Assembly (NCBI GenBank): GCA_003694225.1
Contig: RFKT01000154.1
Coordinates: forward strand, 1 to 8,508
From: Candidatus Dadabacteria bacterium
GTDB lineage: Bacteria > Bdellovibrionota_C > UBA2361 > J135
Direction of reading: 5' to 3'
Length of the DNA stretch: 8,508 nucleotides
Below the pieces are notes generated by a model. It made no database searches. It was not told the DNA's origin and worked only from the letters and a program-made list of their open reading frames with translations. Positions 6,397-8,508 of the stretch are shown in pieces; the stretch's first letter is position 1; each line of letters opens with the position of its first letter. The translations under genes and the position numbers were made by a program.

Positions 6397-6620
6397 GAAG
6401 ATTTGAATTTTCTGCTTTCACCTTGTAATGAGAGCCTACCATGATCTGTCAAGGTATATTCCATATAGGCAGACTTTAGGCCGAGCTGTTCAACTTCGGC
6501 AGAGAGCTTTTGGTATTTTTGCAGTAAAAACCTGTTTGCCCTTTCAAGCCGCGATATTCTCCTGTAAAGCGATACAACATCTAGCGCATTTACAAACAGG
6601 GCTTTAACTTTCCTTTTCAT
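6375..6620 (-). CDS. Small basic leucine-zipper-like coiled-coil protein, function unknown
   Basis: I do not recognise this 81-residue protein. Its N-terminus is basic (MKRKVK). Residues 18-50 follow an unbroken 4-3 heptad pattern: L18, I22, L25, N29, L32, Y36, L39, V43, L46, S50. The Asn in the core is the kind that favours parallel dimers in leucine zippers. The C-terminal third is polar and basic (K/R 70-78), with a TLTDHGRLSLQG stretch. There is no signal peptide or membrane segment. A GGAGA ribosome site (6625-6629) sits 4 bases before the ATG, and the regular heptads argue for a real gene rather than a chance frame. It converges on holA. A related-looking short frame lies just upstream in the same reading frame. 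A role as an oligomerising or nucleic-acid-binding protein would be a guess. Confidence 0.65.
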   Translation of the reverse strand: MKRKVKALFVNALDVVSLYRRISRLERANRFLLQKYQKLSAEVEQLGLKSAYMEYTLTDHGRLSLQGESRKFKSSRFKYDA

Positions 6621-6644
6621 TGTATCTCCGTAAACTAAACTCTT

Positions 6645-6737
6645 TTATTTTCCTTTTCTTTGAAGCTCTCCTAGAAGGCGAACTCTCTCCTGGAGGAAGG
6701 CTATCTTAGCAGCAGATTGTAAAAACGGTTTCCTGAT
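6645..6737 (-). pseudogene. Short zipper-like open frame without a standard start (possible remnant of a small gene)
   Basis: Thirty codons between two TAA stops read IRKPFLQSAAKIAFLQ then ERVRLLGELQRKGK. It is in the same frame as the downstream 81-residue gene, separated by one stop and eight codons. Shifted by three residues it parallels residues 4-33 of that protein: K, A, V/I, L, R, I/V, L and R recur at equivalent places. No ATG, GTG or TTG is present, so it is either a decayed copy, the tail of a frameshifted gene, or chance. Low confidence. Confidence 0.3.
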
Positions 6738-6840
6738 TTAAATTCAGAATGGTAATTCTAGATGGTGGAGGAAAGATGCTCTTTGATTCCAGTTAGTTAC
6801 AGGTATTCCAAGTTAAATATAGTAACGAGGGTAATTTGGG

Positions 6841-6882
6841 GCGAGTGTTGCCTAACCTGTTAATATGCTTGCTTTTTTTTTT
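6841..6882 (+). terminator. Terminator-like hairpin with ten-T tract ahead of tatD
   Basis: GCGAGTGT (6841-6848) can pair with ATGCTTGC (6865-6872), three pairs being G-U, around a 16-base loop, and ten T residues follow directly (6873-6882). The loop holds TAACCTGTTA, which could form a small inner hairpin. The order hairpin then U-run is that of an intrinsic terminator, but the stem is weak. It ends 26 bases before the tatD start, so it would either block read-through or act as a leader attenuator. Confidence 0.35.
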
Positions 6883-6908
6883 GTATTTCTGTATTTCTCT
6901 CAGTTGTC

Positions 6909-7697
6909 GTGGAAACCATACTAATAGATTCTCACTGCCACCTTGATTCGGAGGAGTTTAAAGGCGACTTAGATGAGGTGCTAGAGAGAGCATCCAATGC
7001 GGGAGTTAAAGGCATTGTTAGCGTAGCCGCAGGAGATGGGTTTAAATCGGCCGAAAGGGTTTTAGAGCTCTCCTCGCGCAGAGAGGGGGTGTTTCCTGCT
7101 ACAGGGCTTCATCCTCACGACGCTGATAAGGCTTTAGACAAAAAGAGCCTACTTCAGTTCTGCTCTCATTCAGATGTTATTGCTGTTGGCGAGACAGGGC
7201 TTGATTTCTTTAGGGAATCGGCATCTGCTGAAGGGCAGGAAAGGTGGTTTCGTGCTCACATTGAGGTTGCTCTTGAGGTCGGAAAGCCGATAATAGTCCA
7301 TTCACGAAATGCGGAGAGAAGGTGTTTTGAGATATTGCGGGAGATGGGAGCAGAGGCTGTTGGAGGGGTGTTTCATTGCTATGGTGGAGACAGTATTTTA
7401 GTGAGAGAACTTGCGAAGTTAAATTTTATGGTATCTTTTACGGGTGTGGTTACTTTCAAAAATGCCAAAAAAGTCAGAGAAGTTGTGAGCAAGGTTCCTT
7501 TAGATCAATTGCTTGTGGAGACGGATGCTCCCTATATGTCGCCCGAACCGTATAGGGGACAAAGATGCGAAAGTGCATTTTTGGTAGAGACAGCAGCAAA
7601 GATTGCTGAGATAAAAGGGGTAAGCTTTAAAGATTGCGCTGAGAAGATGACAAGAAATACAAAACAACTTTTTGGGATAGATCTGCCATGCAAATAG
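6909..7697 (+). CDS. tatD: TatD-family metal-dependent deoxyribonuclease
   Basis: A 262-residue TIM-barrel amidohydrolase-type nuclease, full length for the family (about 255-265). The two-metal site is complete: H9 and H11 in DSHCHLD, E95 in GETGLDFF, H131 in IIVHSRNA, H156 in FHCYGG, and D206 in ETDAPYMSPEPYRG. Also visible are GLHPHDA (66-72) and the C-terminal RNTKQLFG. TatD enzymes cut DNA 3'->5' and have been linked to DNA repair and turnover; some close relatives act on other substrates such as D-aminoacyl-tRNA, so the symbol denotes the family. The first in-frame start after an upstream stop is GTG at 6909, with no clear ribosome site. It overlaps the next gene by 10 bases, so the two are almost certainly co-transcribed. 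Cytoplasmic, without a signal peptide. Confidence 0.93.
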   Translation: METILIDSHCHLDSEEFKGDLDEVLERASNAGVKGIVSVAAGDGFKSAERVLELSSRREGVFPATGLHPHDADKALDKKSLLQFCSHSDVIAVGETGLDFFRESASAEGQERWFRAHIEVALEVGKPIIVHSRNAERRCFEILREMGAEAVGGVFHCYGGDSILVRELAKLNFMVSFTGVVTFKNAKKVREVVSKVPLDQLLVETDAPYMSPEPYRGQRCESAFLVETAAKIAEIKGVSFKDCAEKMTRNTKQLFGIDLPCK

Positions 7698-8508
7698 GGA
7701 AATTTAACGTATCATCGCATATTCTGGGATATTTTAGGCTTGATGGCGGAGCTATGTTTGGAGCTGTGCCCAAGGCCCTCTGGAGCAGGAAGATTCCTGC
7801 TGATGAGGATAACTGCATAAGGCTTGCTGCAAGAGTGATGCTTGTAGAGTGGGATGAGAGGAAACTGTTGGTGGATGTTGGGCTTGGTGAAAAGTGGGGG
7901 GAGAAGGAAAGAAAGATATTCGGAATAAACAATGTTCCTCAGGCAGAGTGGGGATTTGATCCGGATACAATTACAGATATTGTTATAACACACCTTCACT
8001 TCGATCACGCTGGTGGAATCTCAAGGTGGAAGGAGAAAAATGAGGGGGAAATCGAGCCAGTGTTTAGGAATGCTAAGGTTTTTATCCAGAAAAATAATCT
8101 TAAAGCAGGGGAGAGCCCCAATCCCAGAGAGCGTGCCTCTTATCTTAAAGAAAACGTCTCTCTTCTCTCTATGGTGGAATGCGAGACTTTAGATGGAGAA
8201 ACAGAGATTTACACAGGCATCTGTGTGCATCCATCATCCGGACATACAGAGGGGCTTCAATGGATTGAGGTTAAGGGAGATGATAGAAGCGTGTGTTATC
8301 CAGCTGATCTTATTCCTACTTCCCATCATCTCTCGCTTCCTTACCATATGGGATATGACATGTGCACCCGCCGCCTTCTCGAAGAGAAAAAACAGCTACT
8401 TGATTATGCAGTGGAGACAGAATCGATAATCCTATTTGAGCATGATCCTGATATTGCAGCCTGTACAGTCGGACTTGATGACAAAGGGAGGTATTGCGTA
8501 AAGGAGAG
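7688..8508 (+). CDS. Metallo-beta-lactamase-fold hydrolase (3' end outside window)
   Basis: The first 273 residues of a metallo-beta-lactamase-superfamily hydrolase, open to the window edge. The metal ligands are all visible: THLHFDHAGG giving H102, H104, D106 and H107; H186 in PSSGHTEG; D207 in YPADLIP; and H252 in FEHDPD. The start has the FRLDGGAMFGAVPKALW signature of a family of uncharacterised hydrolases often annotated simply as MBL-fold metallohydrolases. The nearest studied types are lactonase- or quorum-quenching-like enzymes, but the substrate cannot be read from sequence. No signal peptide is seen, so it is probably cytoplasmic. The ATG lies within the last codons of tatD (10-base overlap), with only a weak GGGA about ten bases before. 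With the expected family length of about 280-300, little is missing. Confidence 0.88.
   Translation, partial: MQIGKFNVSSHILGYFRLDGGAMFGAVPKALWSRKIPADEDNCIRLAARVMLVEWDERKLLVDVGLGEKWGEKERKIFGINNVPQAEWGFDPDTITDIVITHLHFDHAGGISRWKEKNEGEIEPVFRNAKVFIQKNNLKAGESPNPRERASYLKENVSLLSMVECETLDGETEIYTGICVHPSSGHTEGLQWIEVKGDDRSVCYPADLIPTSHHLSLPYHMGYDMCTRRLLEEKKQLLDYAVETESIILFEHDPDIAACTVGLDDKGRYCVKE

Larger units (their letters stand above)
6621..6908. other. Intergenic region between divergent small gene and tatD
   Basis: It holds the short zipper-like frame on the minus strand, a near-direct repeat (CTCCTAGAAGG at 6669-6679; CTCCTGGAGGAAGG at 6687-6700), a possible plus-strand -10 TATAGT at 6818-6823 without a matching -35, and the hairpin plus ten-T tract before tatD. 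I see no riboswitch family or further gene. Confidence 0.4.

Noticed and set aside
7627..8429. Several minus-strand frames and one plus-strand frame near the window end
   Set aside because: They lie over the metallo-beta-lactamase-fold gene, whose metal-binding motifs are all conserved in the chosen frame.

Overview
This window is bacterial chromosomal DNA of moderate GC content. It is densely packed and uses the standard bacterial code (TAA, TGA and TAG all end real genes). Most genes are housekeeping. The tRNA gene does not encode its 3' CCA. The TadG-like secreted protein, the free-standing receiver protein and the style of the metallo-beta-lactamase-fold protein would suit a Gram-negative lineage outside the well-studied Gammaproteobacteria, for example a deltaproteobacterium-like or SAR324/Bdellovibrionota-like group. 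That placement is a weak inference; no marker gene settles it.

Layout. (1) Bases 1-2795, + strand: the 3' part of an rsmE-type 16S rRNA methyltransferase whose reading frame is broken near the window edge, then, 6 bases on, a 748-residue membrane-anchored TadG-like protein with a von Willebrand factor A (vWA) fold carrying two large insertions, one rich in cysteine. (2) Bases 2866-4824, - strand: a compact operon transcribed receiver protein -> tmk -> holB, with a 4-base gap and then a 4-base ATGA overlap. (3) Bases 4825-5210: a roughly 390-base divergent intergenic region with promoters pointing both ways and two short inverted repeats. (4) Bases 5211-6355, + strand: tRNA-Phe(GAA) followed 19 bases later by holA. 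(5) Bases 6375-6737, - strand: an 81-residue basic, leucine-zipper-like small protein, with a related-looking 30-codon open frame just upstream. (6) Bases 6909-8508, + strand: a TatD-family deoxyribonuclease overlapping by 10 bases a metallo-beta-lactamase-fold hydrolase that runs off the window.

How the genes fit together. HolA (delta) and HolB (delta') are two subunits of the DNA polymerase III clamp loader, and Tmk supplies dTDP, the precursor of dTTP, so the centre of the window is a replication neighbourhood. The receiver protein sharing the tmk-holB transcript is the odd member and raises the possibility of a signalling link to DNA precursor supply, though co-transcription alone does not prove it. 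Both convergent gene junctions carry a stem-loop overlapping the minus-strand stop codon and lacking a clear U-tract.

No CRISPR array, insertion sequence, phage module or recognisable defence system is visible. The less ordinary items are the broken rsmE frame, the vWA protein with its cysteine-rich insertion, the receiver-tmk-holB operon, the tRNA-holA arrangement, the tandem zipper-like small frames, and the ten-T tract ahead of tatD.
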